From Agarivorans sp. Toyoura001 (lineage in GTDB: Bacteria > Pseudomonadota > Gammaproteobacteria > Enterobacterales > Celerinatantimonadaceae): 64,000 nt of DNA. Shown piece by piece: positions 28,417-40,649 of this stretch (positions are counted from its first letter, which is position 1; the number at the start of each line of letters is the position of its first letter). A model generated the notes under the pieces. The model was not told the DNA's origin and searched no databases. It worked only from the letters and a program-made list of their open reading frames with translations. The stretch spans positions 46,139-110,138 of the forward strand of contig NZ_BJEQ01000014.1 of the NCBI RefSeq assembly GCF_005405585.1. Reading direction: 5' to 3'. A program made the position numbers and the translations under genes.

Positions 28417-29470
28417 TGGGCAACCCTAAAACACTATTTGGTTGAACCTCTCCAAGCTCTCCAATAAAGCGCACTTCAGGTTCCAGTAAAATACTGAACT
28501 GCTGCCAAACCTGTTGCCTAATATGCCGACATAAGTCGAGGACATTATTGGCAGATGCTTGCTGAATATTCACCAATACCAAGGCTTGTTCTTGATGTAC
28601 TGCTGCATCGCCAATGCGATGCCCTTTTAGTCCTAATTGGTCAATTAACCAACCTGCAGCAACCTTAACATCGCTCGTTGTAGTTGAATAATGAGGAAGA
28701 GCTGGGAACCGCGTCAACAATTCTTCTAGGCGCAGACGACTGATTATCGGGTTTTTAAAGAAGCTTCCGGCATTTCCTAGCTTACTTGGATCTGGTAGCT
28801 TGCTATTGCGAAGCTCGCAGACCTTATCAAAGACTTGTTTAGCACTTGCTGTAACAGGCAACTGATTAAGACCACTATAGCTAAGCTTAGCTGACCACTG
28901 TTTAGCTAAGCAAAGGGTAATATTAGTAATAACAACCTTTCCCTTTAGGCTTTGCTTAAAGATACTGTCTCGGTAGTTGAATTCACATTGTTCACTATTC
29001 AAGCGCTTTAATGATTGAGTCTCTAAGTGAAAAAACTCTACCTCGCTGCACACATCAGCCAGTTCCAGTCCATAAGCACCGATATTTTGTACTGGAGAAG
29101 CCCCTAAGGTGCCAGGTATGAGGGCGAGATTCTCTAGCCCGAAGTATCCATGCTCAATCGTCCACTTTACAAACTCATGCCAGTCCTCACCAGCAGCAAC
29201 ACTAATGTTGAAGTGTTGCGCTTGCTCCTCAACCTCTATGCCTTGGAGTTGGTTTACGATCACCACCCCTTTAAAATTTTCGAGTAATAATAAGTTTGAA
29301 CCGCTACCTATAGTTATCCATGGTAACTGTTGTTGGTTTATCCAAGTAAACAACTGTGGTAGGTCTTGCGCATTATTCAATTCAAATAAGTAACGAGCGT
29401 TGGCGTTAAGACCAAAGCTGTTATAACGGCGTAAACACACGTTTTCTAGAAGTGGAAAAGGTAAGGTCAT
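28403..29470 (-). CDS. murB: UDP-N-acetylenolpyruvoylglucosamine reductase
   Basis: The product has 355 residues (E. coli 342). It is the FAD enzyme that reduces the enolpyruvyl group to make UDP-MurNAc in peptidoglycan synthesis. The FAD motif GSGSNLLL is at 55-62. The catalytic Arg167 lies in NYRDS, the proton donor Ser236 in NAGSFFKNP, and a Glu lies in [10 protein letters not shown]. It is the type I (E. coli-like) form. It overlaps coaA by 4 bases and birA by 14 bases. Confidence 0.97.
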   Translation of the reverse strand: MTLPFPLLENVCLRRYNSFGLNANARYLFELNNAQDLPQLFTWINQQQLPWITIGSGSNLLLLENFKGVVIVNQLQGIEVEEQAQHFNISVAAGEDWHEFVKWTIEHGYFGLENLALIPGTLGASPVQNIGAYGLELADVCSEVEFFHLETQSLKRLNSEQCEFNYRDSIFKQSLKGKVVITNITLCLAKQWSAKLSYSGLNQLPVTASAKQVFDKVCELRNSKLPDPSKLGNAGSFFKNPIISRLRLEELLTRFPALPHYSTTTSDVKVAAGWLIDQLGLKGHRIGDAAVHQEQALVLVNIQQASANNVLDLCRHIRQQVWQQFSILLEPEVRFIGELGEVQPNSVLGLPNARE

Positions 29471-30423
29471 TTTCGTAGGCGAACTCGGCTAACTTCGTGG
29501 TTTTGCCCTTTCTCTAAAATGAGATCAGCACGCTCCCGAGTAGGTAAAATATTTTCCATCAAGTTAACTTGGTTAATGCTCGACCAGATTTGTTTAGCCA
29601 CTTGGTCAGCTTGTTGTTCGTCTAAGCCGGCATAATGGTGGAAATAGTTATTGGGATTAGTAAAGGCGCTCGCCCTAAACTTTTGAAAACGCTCAACGTA
29701 CCACGTTTCTAAAAGATCTGGTTTAGCATCCACAAAAATTGAGAAATCTAAGTAATCAGAAACAAATACTTGCCTAGCCTGTTGCTTGGGGTAATCCCCA
29801 GAAGACTGCAGTACATTCAAACCTTCCAAAATAACAATATCGGGTTGTTCAACCACAACTTGTTTGTCTTTAACAATGTTATACGAAAGGTGTGAGTATA
29901 TCGGGCCAGACACTTTAGCTTCGCCTGCTTTTAGTGCAGACACAAACTCTACCAGTCCCTTTTGGTCATAACTTTCTGGAAAACCCTTTCGTTGCATCAA
30001 ACCACGAGCTTCAAGCTCTTCATTGGGGTACAAAAAGCCGTCGGTAGTAACAATGTCTACTTTAGGATGTTCTGGCCAACGTTGTAATAGCGCCTGCAAG
30101 ATTCTCGACGTGGTACTTTTGCCGCCTGCGACACTGCCCGAAACACCAATAATGTATGGAACATGTTTATTACTGCCTAAGAAATTGGCCAGTACTTCAC
30201 GACGATCTTGTCGTGCTTTCACATAAAGATTAAGTAATCTCGATAGGGGTAAATAGATATCGCACACTTGCTGCAATGATAGCGCTTCGTTAATACCACG
30301 AATGCTCTCTAGATCATCTTCAGTTAAGGTGAGTGGTACAGATTTTCGGAGTGTTGACCAAGCTTCGCGTTCAAAATCTAAGTAACTAAATGCATGCTGC
30401 GTGGTGCTTTGTGTTGCTGGCAT
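29467..30423 (-). CDS. coaA: Pantothenate kinase (type I)
   Basis: The product has 318 residues. The P-loop [12 protein letters not shown] (93-104) is followed by the family segments [13 protein letters not shown] and [13 protein letters not shown]. It phosphorylates pantothenate, the regulated first step of coenzyme A synthesis. It is the first gene of coaA-murB-birA, joined to murB by a 4-base ATGA-type overlap. In E. coli coaA stands next to birA but in another order and orientation. Confidence 0.97.
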   Translation of the reverse strand: MPATQSTTQHAFSYLDFEREAWSTLRKSVPLTLTEDDLESIRGINEALSLQQVCDIYLPLSRLLNLYVKARQDRREVLANFLGSNKHVPYIIGVSGSVAGGKSTTSRILQALLQRWPEHPKVDIVTTDGFLYPNEELEARGLMQRKGFPESYDQKGLVEFVSALKAGEAKVSGPIYSHLSYNIVKDKQVVVEQPDIVILEGLNVLQSSGDYPKQQARQVFVSDYLDFSIFVDAKPDLLETWYVERFQKFRASAFTNPNNYFHHYAGLDEQQADQVAKQIWSSINQVNLMENILPTRERADLILEKGQNHEVSRVRLRK

Positions 30424-30492
30424 GGGCCCTTCCTATATAGTGCGGCACAACCATATACCAAAACTGTTTAACTCTCCACCTTCCGGCAGGAA

Positions 30493-32697
30493 TTAGCCAT
30501 GCTGACGAAACTTATCTTCGTGAATAGGAACAACTTTAGGGCTGCGCTCTACAAGATGCACTGACGGTAGGTCGTAATCATAGGCACGACGATTACGTGC
30601 AACCTTGTTAAACACAACCCCGGCAATCTCTATGTCCATACGAGACAACTTGTTTAATGCGCTTTCTATCGATTTTCCGTCTGTGCGCTCAGCTTGTACC
30701 ACCATTAACGTGGCGTCTACTACAGGCGCAACCATCACAGCATCAGTTACTTGCATCAAAGGACCTGTTTCAATCACGATACGGTCATAATGCTGGCGCA
30801 AACCTTTAAGCAAGAGCTTGAATTTCTTAGAGGCTAAGAGGGAAGTTGAATGGCGGTCGATAAGACCGGCCGTAAGCACATCAAAGCCGAGTTGGTTATC
30901 ACGATAAATACACTGGGATACCGTATGAGTTCTAGATAACAGGTGAGTTAAACCCGGCTGGGTTAAGGGATAATTCAAGTAAGTAGAAACCGACGCGCGA
31001 CGCAAGTCGGCATCAATTAGCAGTACTTTTTCAACGTCACTACAAGCTGCTGCAGTTTGAATAGTTAAACTGGTTTTACCTTCGCCTTCTAAAGCAGATG
31101 TGAACAATACCACTTGCCCGCGATTTGGGCGCATTTGCAAACGTGCCCTCAAGGAACGCAAAGGCTCGCCCAACCAAGGGTGCACACCTTGCCGTAACCA
31201 CTTATTACTGCGTACTTTCACTTTAGGTACTTCAGCAATGACTTCGACGCTCATTGCTGTTTCTAGCTCTTCAACAGTTGCGAAAGTTCTCGACATCGCT
31301 TGTTTCAATAATACAAACACAACACTAAGTATGCCCGCTAACATTCCCGCCAAAATAACAATAATCGCTTTCTTCGGCTTAATGGCTGACTCGGGCAAAC
31401 GAGCACTATCAACTAACTGAGCATAACCACGATTGAAGCCCTCGGCAGCTTCAGCTTCTTTGAACTTCTCTAAGAAAGTATTGTATAAACGGGTATTACT
31501 GTCTATTTCGCGAGTTAACTGATTAAAACGGGTGGTTTTTCGACTAAGGTCTTGGTACTTAACTTTAGCTAAACGTAAAGACTCAGCCAAAGCGGCTTCG
31601 CGAGCGACTGCCGATTGATAGCTTTTCTCGATACCTGAAATGATAAAATTAGTTTGGCTACGAAGCTCTAACTCTACTCGAGCTATTTCTCCAGACAGCG
31701 ACACCCGTTTAGGGTGTTTAGGGCCATAGCGCTTGGCGAGATCAGCTTGTTCAAGCTCTAGTTCAATGCGTCGGCGCTTAATATTCTGCACCATCGGGTC
31801 CCGTTGAATTTCGCTTAAAGAAGTAAGTTTATCCAAGTCCCCTTTTGAAGCGCGTTTAACGATGGACCATAAGGCACTGGCTTCACTTTTTAGACGCTGG
31901 GCTTCTAATTGTTGGGTAGTGAGCTGTTGTAGCTCTTTACCAATAAGTCCAAGAATACCTTCTTGGTCTACTAAATTTTCTTCTTCTCTGTAAAGCTGCA
32001 ATTCAACTTCTGAGCTTTGCAATGCCGTTTTTAAGCGATTCAGTTCTTGCAATAACCAACCAATAGTTTGGTCGGTGGCTGCTTCACTAGAGCTGCGATG
32101 GTATTCAATATAGGCCTCGGCGACAGCAATCGATACTTGCTGCGCTAACAATCTATCCCAGCTTCTAAAACCAATTTCAACCAAGCGACTTTTAGGAAGA
32201 GGGGTTACCGAAAGGCGCTGCTTAAATACCCTCAGTAGCCGCGCCTCGCTTGGGGTTGCAGAAGGGCTAAACTGACTGCTGTAGCCGAGAGTAACCACTT
32301 GCCACCAGTATCGCCAAGGTGCGATTGGGGCGCGCAAAAATTCGGGGTGGTGCTGTAAATCGAGCTTGTTAATCACTGCTAGAGCAATACGTTCTGAACG
32401 TAAAATCTCCATTTCAGTATTAAAGTAAGACTCTGCTTGAGTATCAAAATTATAGACATCTTCTACAGCCACCATTTTTGCTTGGCTGTAACCTATCATC
32501 AATTTTGAGGAGGCTTGATACAAAGAAGGCAGTGCTTTTACATAAAGCATACTCAGCAGTAATGTCACCATCACTACAAGGATTATGTTTAATTTGGCTT
32601 GCCACAAGGTAACAAAAAGCTGTCGTAAATCGACTTCTTTTCCTTCTCTAGACTGTGACGGCTTCTGCTCTTCCATGAACCTAAACGACTGCTCCAT
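30493..32697 (-). CDS. Wzc-like polysaccharide co-polymerase / BY-kinase
   Basis: The product has 734 residues. It has a Wzz domain with membrane helices at about 36-54 and 443-465, separated by a long periplasmic coiled coil, and a proline-rich segment before the second helix (RLPESAIKPKKA). The cytoplasmic ATPase has Walker A EGEGKTS (Lys541) and Walker A' LLIDADLRR (562, 564). The Walker B is IETGP instead of IDTPP, with Glu643 in place of Asp. Only Tyr706 and Tyr708 lie in the C-terminal tail, where Wzc proteins carry a cluster. It should control export and chain length of an exopolysaccharide, but no glycan genes are adjacent. Start uncertain: the ATG at 32676 is an alternative. It lies between rpsQ and coaA, an unusual place. 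Confidence 0.9.
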   Translation of the reverse strand: MEQSFRFMEEQKPSQSREGKEVDLRQLFVTLWQAKLNIILVVMVTLLLSMLYVKALPSLYQASSKLMIGYSQAKMVAVEDVYNFDTQAESYFNTEMEILRSERIALAVINKLDLQHHPEFLRAPIAPWRYWWQVVTLGYSSQFSPSATPSEARLLRVFKQRLSVTPLPKSRLVEIGFRSWDRLLAQQVSIAVAEAYIEYHRSSSEAATDQTIGWLLQELNRLKTALQSSEVELQLYREEENLVDQEGILGLIGKELQQLTTQQLEAQRLKSEASALWSIVKRASKGDLDKLTSLSEIQRDPMVQNIKRRRIELELEQADLAKRYGPKHPKRVSLSGEIARVELELRSQTNFIISGIEKSYQSAVAREAALAESLRLAKVKYQDLSRKTTRFNQLTREIDSNTRLYNTFLEKFKEAEAAEGFNRGYAQLVDSARLPESAIKPKKAIIVILAGMLAGILSVVFVLLKQAMSRTFATVEELETAMSVEVIAEVPKVKVRSNKWLRQGVHPWLGEPLRSLRARLQMRPNRGQVVLFTSALEGEGKTSLTIQTAAACSDVEKVLLIDADLRRASVSTYLNYPLTQPGLTHLLSRTHTVSQCIYRDNQLGFDVLTAGLIDRHSTSLLASKKFKLLLKGLRQHYDRIVIETGPLMQVTDAVMVAPVVDATLMVVQAERTDGKSIESALNKLSRMDIEIAGVVFNKVARNRRAYDYDLPSVHLVERSPKVVPIHEDKFRQHG

Positions 32698-32839
32698 TAG
32701 ATCTAAAACTCATATAACTAAATGATATTGCCAGCTCATGCCAGGACATGCAATTGGGAAATATAGAAATTGAGGGGGGAATTGAGTAATTGTGCTACAA
32801 AATCAACTAATAACATTAGTATTTATAAGCTAATTATAG

Positions 32840-32868
32840 AAAAAAGGCCCCTAAACAGGAGCCTTTTC
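32840..32868 (-). terminator. Terminator after rpsQ, end of the S10 operon
   Basis: A 10-base stem with one G-T pair (arms 32842-32851 and 32858-32867) has a 6-base loop and a T run on the minus strand. It lies 16 bases past the rpsQ stop. Confidence 0.88.
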
Positions 32869-32883
32869 ATTCGTTTTTAAAGC

Positions 32884-33129
32884 TTAGGCTTTAACTACTA
32901 CGTCTACCAAAGTCCAAGACTTAGTCTTAGAAATTGGAGCACATTCTTTGATAGTTACTACATCGCCTTCAGCGGCAACGTTAGCTTCATCATGTGCATG
33001 TAGCTTAGTAGTGCGTTTGGTGTATTTACCGTAAATAGGGTGTTTAACCTGACGCTCAATAGCAACAACAATAGACTTGTCCATTTTGTCGCTAATTACT
33101 TTGCCTTGCAATGTACGGATATCGCTCAT
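32884..33129 (-). CDS. rpsQ: 30S ribosomal protein S17
   Basis: The 81-residue product is an OB-fold protein with [17 protein letters not shown] at the N-terminus. It binds the 5' domain of 16S rRNA. Last gene of the S10 operon. Its ATG overlaps the rpmC stop by one base. Confidence 0.98.
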   Translation of the reverse strand: MSDIRTLQGKVISDKMDKSIVVAIERQVKHPIYGKYTKRTTKLHAHDEANVAAEGDVVTIKECAPISKTKSWTLVDVVVKA

Positions 33130-33320
33130 TACGCACCTGCCTTCTGATTCAGAATTGTTTTCACACGCGCGATGTCGCGACGTACGTTTTTAAGCAAGTG
33201 AGATTGGGCTAATTGACCAGTACTTGCTTGCATACGCAAGTTGAATTGCTCACGAAGCAGGTTTAGTAGCTCAGCTTTAAGCTCTTCAACACTTTTATCT
33301 TTAAGTTCGTTAGCTTTCAT
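33129..33320 (-). CDS. rpmC: 50S ribosomal protein L29
   Basis: The 63-residue product is a helical hairpin starting [18 protein letters not shown]. It is found near the tunnel exit, where trigger factor and SRP dock. It shares one base with each of rplP and rpsQ. Confidence 0.97.
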   Translation of the reverse strand: MKANELKDKSVEELKAELLNLLREQFNLRMQASTGQLAQSHLLKNVRRDIARVKTILNQKAGA

Positions 33321-33730
33321 TACATTACCGTCCGCGTTACAAAAGTAGTGCTAATAGGCAACTTGCGAGAAGCTAGTTCAAACGCTTCACGAGCAAGTTC
33401 TTCTGATACACCGTCCATTTCATACAGGACTTTGCCTGGCTGAATTTGGGCTACCCAATATTCCACATTACCTTTACCTTTACCCATACGAACCTCAAGA
33501 GGCTTCTGAGTAATAGGTTTGTCTGGGAATACACGGATCCAGATTTTACCTTGACGTTTAATGTGACGAGTCATCGCACGACGTGCTGCTTCGATCTGAC
33601 GAGCAGTAAGACGGCCACGGCCAGTCGCTTTAAGACCGAAGTCGCCAAAAGACACATCTTGTCCTTTGCCTAAACCACGGTTACGACCAGTGTGCTGCTT
33701 ACGGAATTTAGTACGTTTTGGTTGTAACAT
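33320..33730 (-). CDS. rplP: 50S ribosomal protein L16
   Basis: The 136-residue product contains [17 protein letters not shown] signature residues ([13 protein letters not shown]) and the N-terminus [17 protein letters not shown]. It contacts the A-site tRNA elbow and is needed for 50S maturation. It starts 11 bases after rpsC. Confidence 0.98.
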   Translation of the reverse strand: MLQPKRTKFRKQHTGRNRGLGKGQDVSFGDFGLKATGRGRLTARQIEAARRAMTRHIKRQGKIWIRVFPDKPITQKPLEVRMGKGKGNVEYWVAQIQPGKVLYEMDGVSEELAREAFELASRKLPISTTFVTRTVM

Positions 33731-33741
33731 TCCCGATTCTC

Positions 33742-34440
33742 CTATTTAGCGTTGCGCTTGTTGCCGCGCTTCGGCTTAGAAGGAGCTTCAGGAGCTACAG
33801 CCAATGGCATACCGCCAAGAACTTCGCCTTTAAAGATCCAAACTTTAACGCCGATGATACCGTAAGTAGTCAACGCTTCTGAAGTTGAGTAATCGATGTC
33901 AGCACGTAAAGTGTGTAGAGGTACACGGCCTTCACGGTACCATTCAGCACGAGCAATTTCTGCTCCGCCTAAACGACCACTAACTTGAACCTTGATACCT
34001 TTAGCGCCTAGACGCATTGCATTTTGCACGGCACGCTTCATAGCGCGACGGAACATAACACGACGCTCTAGTTGGCTAGAGATAGAGTCTGCTACTAATT
34101 TCGCGTCTAACTCAGGCTTACGAACTTCTGAGATATTGATTTGCGCAGGTACGCCAGCTAATTTAGCTACGTTCTTGCGAAGTTTCTCAACATCTTCACC
34201 TTTCTTACCAATTACAACACCTGGGCGAGCAGTGTGAATAGTCACACGAATGCTTTTAGCAGGACGTTCAATTGTAATGCGAGACACAGAAGCACTTTTC
34301 AATTCTTTAGTTAAGAACTGACGTACTTTGTGGTCACTGAAAAGGTTGTCTGCGTATTCACCTTTATCGGCATACCAGGTTGAATTCCATGGTTTTACGA
34401 TACCTAGGCGAATACCATTAGGATGTACTTTCTGACCCAT
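33742..34440 (-). CDS. rpsC: 30S ribosomal protein S3
   Basis: The 232-residue product has an N-terminal KH domain with the GVVIGKKG loop (family GxxG). It forms the mRNA entry tunnel with S4 and S5 and takes part in mRNA unwinding. The C-terminal end is Lys/Pro-rich. It follows rplV by 10 bases. Confidence 0.98.
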   Translation of the reverse strand: MGQKVHPNGIRLGIVKPWNSTWYADKGEYADNLFSDHKVRQFLTKELKSASVSRITIERPAKSIRVTIHTARPGVVIGKKGEDVEKLRKNVAKLAGVPAQINISEVRKPELDAKLVADSISSQLERRVMFRRAMKRAVQNAMRLGAKGIKVQVSGRLGGAEIARAEWYREGRVPLHTLRADIDYSTSEALTTYGIIGVKVWIFKGEVLGGMPLAVAPEAPSKPKRGNKRNAK

Positions 34441-34450
34441 TGCTTATCTC

Positions 34451-34783
34451 CTAGTTATCAGATACAACCACAGTGATGTGGCTGGTACGCTTGATAATAC
34501 GGTCGGCTCGGCCTTTAGCACGAGGACGAATACGCTTTAGAGTTGGACCATCATCAACGAAGATTTTGGTAATTTTCAACTCATCAATATCAGCACCTTC
34601 GTTGTGCTCAGCGTTAGCAATAGCAGACTCTAGAACTTTTTTAACAAGTCCTGCTGCTTTTTTGCTGCTGAATTGCAACGTAACAAGTGCTTTTTCTACT
34701 GGTAGACCACGTACTTGATCTGCAACCAGGCGAGCTTTCTGCGCAGAACCACGAGCAAAACGATGTTTAGCTAAAGCTTCCAT
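34451..34783 (-). CDS. rplV: 50S ribosomal protein L22
   Basis: The 110-residue product carries the long beta-hairpin that lines the peptide exit tunnel (region [18 protein letters not shown]). No deletion of the macrolide-resistance type is seen in the hairpin. Confidence 0.98.
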   Translation of the reverse strand: MEALAKHRFARGSAQKARLVADQVRGLPVEKALVTLQFSSKKAAGLVKKVLESAIANAEHNEGADIDELKITKIFVDDGPTLKRIRPRAKGRADRIIKRTSHITVVVSDN

Positions 34784-34794
34784 AATTTATACTC

Positions 34795-35915
<1,121 letters not shown>

Positions 35916-35930
35916 TTAAGAATACTCCTA

Positions 35931-36233
35931 TTACTCTGCGGCACCGGTGAAGTCGATGTCTGAACCTTCAGCTAAGGTTACATACGCTTTCTTCACGTCG
36001 TTACGGCGACCGAAACGAGCTCCGTGACGTTTAGTTTTACCTTTTTGGTTCAAGGTAGTAACGCCAGTCACTTCAACTTCGAATAGTTTTTCAACTGCAG
36101 CTTTGATTTCTGCTTTAGTTGCTGTAGAAACAACTTTGAATACGATAGTGTTATCGGCTTCAGCAGACATAGTGCTCTTTTCAGAGATATGTGGAGCTAC
36201 TAGTACTTTCAACAAACGTTCTTCGCTGATCAT
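35931..36233 (-). CDS. rplW: 50S ribosomal protein L23
   Basis: The product has 100 residues from the ATG at 36233, which overlaps the rplD stop as ATGA and has GAGGAG 8 bases upstream. An upstream in-frame GTG (36242) is less likely. It docks trigger factor and SRP at the tunnel exit. Confidence 0.97.
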   Translation of the reverse strand: MISEERLLKVLVAPHISEKSTMSAEADNTIVFKVVSTATKAEIKAAVEKLFEVEVTGVTTLNQKGKTKRHGARFGRRNDVKKAYVTLAEGSDIDFTGAAE

Positions 36234-36835
36234 GCTAACCACTCCTCAATTTGTTTCACTGCATCAGCAGTTATCAACACTTTATCAAAAGCAATCAAGC
36301 TAACTGGATCAATACCAGCTACATCACGAACGTCTACTTTATAGAGGTTACGTGCGGCCAAGAATAAGTTTTCATCAACTTCAGGCGTAACGATTAATAC
36401 ATCGTTCAAATCGAAGTCTTTCAACTTAGCAACTAATTCTTTAGTTTTTGGCGCTTCAACGCTGAATTTCTCAACCACAATCAAACGTTCTTGACGAACA
36501 AGTTCAGACAAGATGCTGCGGATTGCGCCGCGGTACATTTTCTTGTTAACTTTTTGGCTGTGATCTTGTGGCTTAGCTGCAAAGGTTACCCCGCCGCTAC
36601 GCCAAATTGGGCTACGAATTGTACCGGCACGAGCTCGGCCTGTACCTTTCTGACGCCATGGCTTCTTACCACCACCTGATACTTCAGAACGTGTTTTCTG
36701 AGCGCGTGAACCCTGGCGAGCGCCTGCAGCGTATGCAGTTACTACCTGGTGAATCAACGCTTCGTTAAAGTCACGTCCGAAGGTAGTTTCGGAAACTTCA
36801 AGAGCGCTTTGCGCGTCTTTCAATACCAATTCCAT
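36230..36835 (-). CDS. rplD: 50S ribosomal protein L4
   Basis: The 201-residue product has an extended loop ([20 protein letters not shown]) that reaches into the exit tunnel. In E. coli L4 also represses its own operon through the S10 leader, at both transcription and translation. A candidate leader is present upstream of rpsJ. Confidence 0.98.
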   Translation of the reverse strand: MELVLKDAQSALEVSETTFGRDFNEALIHQVVTAYAAGARQGSRAQKTRSEVSGGGKKPWRQKGTGRARAGTIRSPIWRSGGVTFAAKPQDHSQKVNKKMYRGAIRSILSELVRQERLIVVEKFSVEAPKTKELVAKLKDFDLNDVLIVTPEVDENLFLAARNLYKVDVRDVAGIDPVSLIAFDKVLITADAVKQIEEWLA

Positions 36836-36850
36836 TACTATCTCCTAGCG

Positions 36851-37486
36851 TTACGCTTTAACAGCAGGTTTAATGATCACGTTACCATTGGTAGCACCTG
36901 GTACGGCACCTTTAACCAAAATTAGGTTACGTTCAACATCAACACGTACAACATCTAGGTTTTGCGTAGTTACACGCTCAGCACCCATATGTCCGGCCAT
37001 CTTCTTGCCCTTGAATACTTTACCTGGGCTTTGGTTTTGACCAATAGAACCAGGAGCACGGTGGCTCAAAGAGTTACCGTGAGTAAAATCTTGGGTAGCG
37101 AAGTTCCAGCGTTTAACACCGCCTTGGAAACCTTTACCTTTAGAAGTACCAGTAACGTCTACTTTTTTAACTTCATTGAACAAGTCAACTTTTAGCTCAT
37201 CAGCTACGTTAACTTCTTCACCTTCACCGTCTGCTAGACGGAATTCCCACAGGCCGCGACCCGCGTCAACACCAGCTTTAGCGAATTGACCCGCTTCTGG
37301 TTTGCTAACACGACTTGCTTTTTTAGCGCCGGTGGTCACTTGTAGAGCACGGTAACCGTCGCTGTCCTCAGTGATAACACGAGTAACGCGGTTTGGCTCA
37401 CATTCGATTACGGTAACTGGAATTGATGCGCCATCTTCAGTGAAGATGCGAGTCATTCCAACTTTACGACCGATTAGACCAATCAT
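36851..37486 (-). CDS. rplC: 50S ribosomal protein L3
   Basis: The 211-residue product contains [17 protein letters not shown], including the Gln that PrmB methylates in related bacteria. It is an early 50S assembly protein near the peptidyl transferase centre. Confidence 0.98.
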   Translation of the reverse strand: MIGLIGRKVGMTRIFTEDGASIPVTVIECEPNRVTRVITEDSDGYRALQVTTGAKKASRVSKPEAGQFAKAGVDAGRGLWEFRLADGEGEEVNVADELKVDLFNEVKKVDVTGTSKGKGFQGGVKRWNFATQDFTHGNSLSHRAPGSIGQNQSPGKVFKGKKMAGHMGAERVTTQNLDVVRVDVERNLILVKGAVPGATNGNVIIKPAVKA

Positions 37487-37517
37487 TGTAAAAACCTCTT
37501 ATTAGTCAGACTCAGGC

Positions 37518-38052
<535 letters not shown>

Positions 38053-38184
38053 GTTAAACCAAAATAATTGTTCAATAGGTAATCACCCACAGCAAAAGAA
38101 GTCTCACCAAGCGTTAGATAGCTCGCAAAACCTTAATCATTGTAAGTCTATAATATTCAACAACAAGCGTTAACTTGGATTGCC
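38053..38184 (+). other. Divergent spacer between the S10 promoter and the kinase gene
   Basis: Together with the leader this makes a 355-base stretch without genes (37830-38184). The plus-strand promoter of the kinase gene should lie here; TATAAT at 38149-38154 is a candidate -10. No gene or repeat is seen. Confidence 0.4.
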
Positions 38185-40053
38185 ATGACTCAGCACCACA
38201 GCCTGTTAATCATAAGCCAGCAGCCTTGGTCAACAATGCTTGAGCAAGCGAATGCCCCTTGGCGATACTGGTGCAGTGAAGACGTACCCGATAACTCGCA
38301 ATTGCAACTTCACCATGTAGCACTGATTGTGATTGATACAGAGCGACTAGCCCAGCCGAACAATGCATTAGCCTTACAGGCCTTATTACAGCAGCCCGTT
38401 TACGAAAACCTTAAGCTGGTATTGCATCATACTCAGCAAATGCCCAGTGCCGAACAAGTGTTCCACTGGATAAATCAGTTTAGCCCAGATGCGATAATCC
38501 CCCCTAACAGCAGTGACAGCGAAATCACGCAGCTAATGCACAACAAATGGCCTATTCACCAACAGCAAACCGCTCAACAACGTTGGTTAGAAAAACAGCT
38601 AGCAGCACAAGTTGCACAGATTAGGGCTAACTTCTTTGACTATACCGCCTTAAGCGACCAACAACTTTCAGATAAAGTGATTTCGGCACTGTATGGTTTT
38701 TTCCAAGACAATGATGAAGACCACCTCTGTCGTACTTACAGCGCAAATCATGTGTTAACACAAGAAGGCCAAGCCAACCGCTTCTTATGGTTTATCGCTA
38801 AAGGTGAAGTGGTGCTTAAGAAGCAACAGGGTCAACACATACTCGAAGTAGCCCGCATGCAAGCCGGTTCATTAGTGGGAGGTATGTCTTTTGTTACCGG
38901 TGAGCTTGGTTTTACCAGTGCGGTCACCACGCAGCGAACCGACGTGATAAAACTTGACCGGGCAACCTTTGCCAAAGTACTCGATTCGAGCAGTCAATTG
39001 CTGCCTCTATTTACTAACCTGCTATTGCGCCATTTTAACCGACGTTTGCAAAAGAGCATTCATACCAAACTTACCTTGCAGAGTACCCTTAATTCTCTAG
39101 ACTCCGCTCACGAACAGCTTATAGAAAAAGAGAAAATGGCAGTGCTTGGCCAGCTCATTTCCGGCATTGCTCATGAGTTAAACAACCCTGTGGCCGCAAT
39201 CATTCGCGGTAGCGACACCATCGCCAAGCAATTACCCACCGTATTAAACAATGAGTTAACCCATCCACAACAGCAACTTGGCCATGAATTGCTCAAGGCA
39301 GCGTTTACTTTAAAACCTATGTCCACCAGCGAGATACGCCAGCACAGCAAAAACTCGATAGAACTTTTTGGTGATGCCATTACTGCAAGAAAAGCGGTAA
39401 CTATAGGCCTAGACGGCCCCAGCTTGCGCCAACAATATTTGGAGTGCAGCGACACAGTAGATAATTCTCAGTTAATCGCAACGCTGGCGAGTTACCATCA
39501 AATCGGTAACTTCCTTCGCAATATTCAAGTTTGCGCTTCACGAATAGCTGAACTGGTAAAAGGCTTAAAACACTATGCAGGTCGCGATCCTGAGCAACCA
39601 GTACTGGCCGACTTGAACGAAGGCATAGCAGAAACCCTTGTGATTTTAGAGAATCGTTTACGTGGCTTCGAGGTTGAGTGTAGTTACGGCCTGTTACCGG
39701 TTTACCGCTGCCACCCTATCGCGTTGCAGCAAGTGTGGACAAACCTTATTGCCAACGCTCTAGACGCAATGGGGACTCATGGAAAACTCAGCGTAAGCAG
39801 CCAATATATCGAAGCCTCACCCAGCTATATCTCCATTTGTATTGAAGATAATGGCCCCGGCATCAAACCAGAGATTATAGAAAAGATATTCCAACTTAAT
39901 TTCACCACCAAGCATGAAAGTAACTTCGGCTTGGGAATAGGTTTAACGGTGTGCCAACAAATAGTTGCACAGCATTTAGGCAGAATCGAAGTGGAATCTG
40001 AGCTAGGACAATTTACCCGTTTCATAATTACCTTACCATTGAATCAGACCTAG
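38185..40053 (+). CDS. Histidine kinase with N-terminal pseudo-receiver and cyclic-nucleotide-binding domain
   Basis: The product has 622 residues and no membrane helix. Residues 1-125 look like a receiver-type fold without the phosphorylation Asp set. Residues about 185-285 form a cNMP-binding beta roll (LWFIAKGEVVLKK, GSLVGGMSFVTGE). After a coiled coil comes the H-box SGIAHELNNP with His330. The N-box (NLIANALDAM, Asn524), G1 (EDNGPG) and G2 (GLGIGLT) are complete. His330 and Asn524 are 194 residues apart, some 80-90 more than usual; the extra part (about 346-440) sits between the two DHp helices. The receiver at 40073 follows by 19 bases and is the obvious partner. Signal and output unknown. 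Confidence 0.9.
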   Translation: MTQHHSLLIISQQPWSTMLEQANAPWRYWCSEDVPDNSQLQLHHVALIVIDTERLAQPNNALALQALLQQPVYENLKLVLHHTQQMPSAEQVFHWINQFSPDAIIPPNSSDSEITQLMHNKWPIHQQQTAQQRWLEKQLAAQVAQIRANFFDYTALSDQQLSDKVISALYGFFQDNDEDHLCRTYSANHVLTQEGQANRFLWFIAKGEVVLKKQQGQHILEVARMQAGSLVGGMSFVTGELGFTSAVTTQRTDVIKLDRATFAKVLDSSSQLLPLFTNLLLRHFNRRLQKSIHTKLTLQSTLNSLDSAHEQLIEKEKMAVLGQLISGIAHELNNPVAAIIRGSDTIAKQLPTVLNNELTHPQQQLGHELLKAAFTLKPMSTSEIRQHSKNSIELFGDAITARKAVTIGLDGPSLRQQYLECSDTVDNSQLIATLASYHQIGNFLRNIQVCASRIAELVKGLKHYAGRDPEQPVLADLNEGIAETLVILENRLRGFEVECSYGLLPVYRCHPIALQQVWTNLIANALDAMGTHGKLSVSSQYIEASPSYISICIEDNGPGIKPEIIEKIFQLNFTTKHESNFGLGIGLTVCQQIVAQHLGRIEVESELGQFTRFIITLPLNQT

Positions 40054-40072
40054 GACTTTAAGGAGCCGCACC

Positions 40073-40570
40073 ATGGAACAATTATTGATTTTATGTGTTG
40101 ATGATGAACGCGAAGTGCTCGACAGTGTACTACACGATATCGCCTCTTTAAGCCCACCTTTTACCATCGACGGTGCCGAGAGCGTAGCTGAAGCCCGCGA
40201 AGTGATAAAAGACTTTGAAGCGCAAGGTGGTCAACTCGCCCTCATTCTTGCCGATCACATCATGCCCGACGAACTCGGCATCGATTTTCTTATCGATCTT
40301 AATCACGCCGACAATAGCGAAGCAGCTAAAAAAATTCTGCTCACAGGGCAAGCTGGCCTGCACGATACCATTGAGGCCATTAATCGCGGCGGACTCAATT
40401 ATTACCTAGCCAAGCCTTGGTCAGAAGATCAACTATTAAGCATTGTTAAAGAGAAGCTCACCGATTATGTGCTTGAACATTGCGGCAACCCCATGCCTTT
40501 TGCTCAAGTATTAGACGGCGAACGAATATTTAGCCATGTGTCACAGCATCGCATGGATATCGGTAACTGA
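40073..40570 (+). CDS. Single-domain response regulator
   Basis: The product has 165 residues. The receiver domain has the acidic pair Asp10/Asp11, the phospho-acceptor Asp61 (LILADHIMPD), the Thr/Ser in ILLTGQ and the Lys in YLAKPWS. There is no output domain; the 40 residues after the receiver are short and helical. It is encoded directly after the kinase with an AAGGAG ribosome site, so phosphate should flow from His330 to Asp61. How the signal leaves the pair is not visible here. Confidence 0.9.
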   Translation: MEQLLILCVDDEREVLDSVLHDIASLSPPFTIDGAESVAEAREVIKDFEAQGGQLALILADHIMPDELGIDFLIDLNHADNSEAAKKILLTGQAGLHDTIEAINRGGLNYYLAKPWSEDQLLSIVKEKLTDYVLEHCGNPMPFAQVLDGERIFSHVSQHRMDIGN

Positions 40571-40649
40571 TACCAAGCAGCAAAGTATTCGCATAGTTGT
40601 ATTTTCTGGCTACTATTGAGCATAAGCAAATCAACTGAAGCGCAATGAT

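Noticed and set aside
39171..39455. Minus-strand ORF inside the kinase gene
   Set aside because: Shadow frame of the DHp region without start signals; the plus-strand frame carries all conserved kinase boxes.
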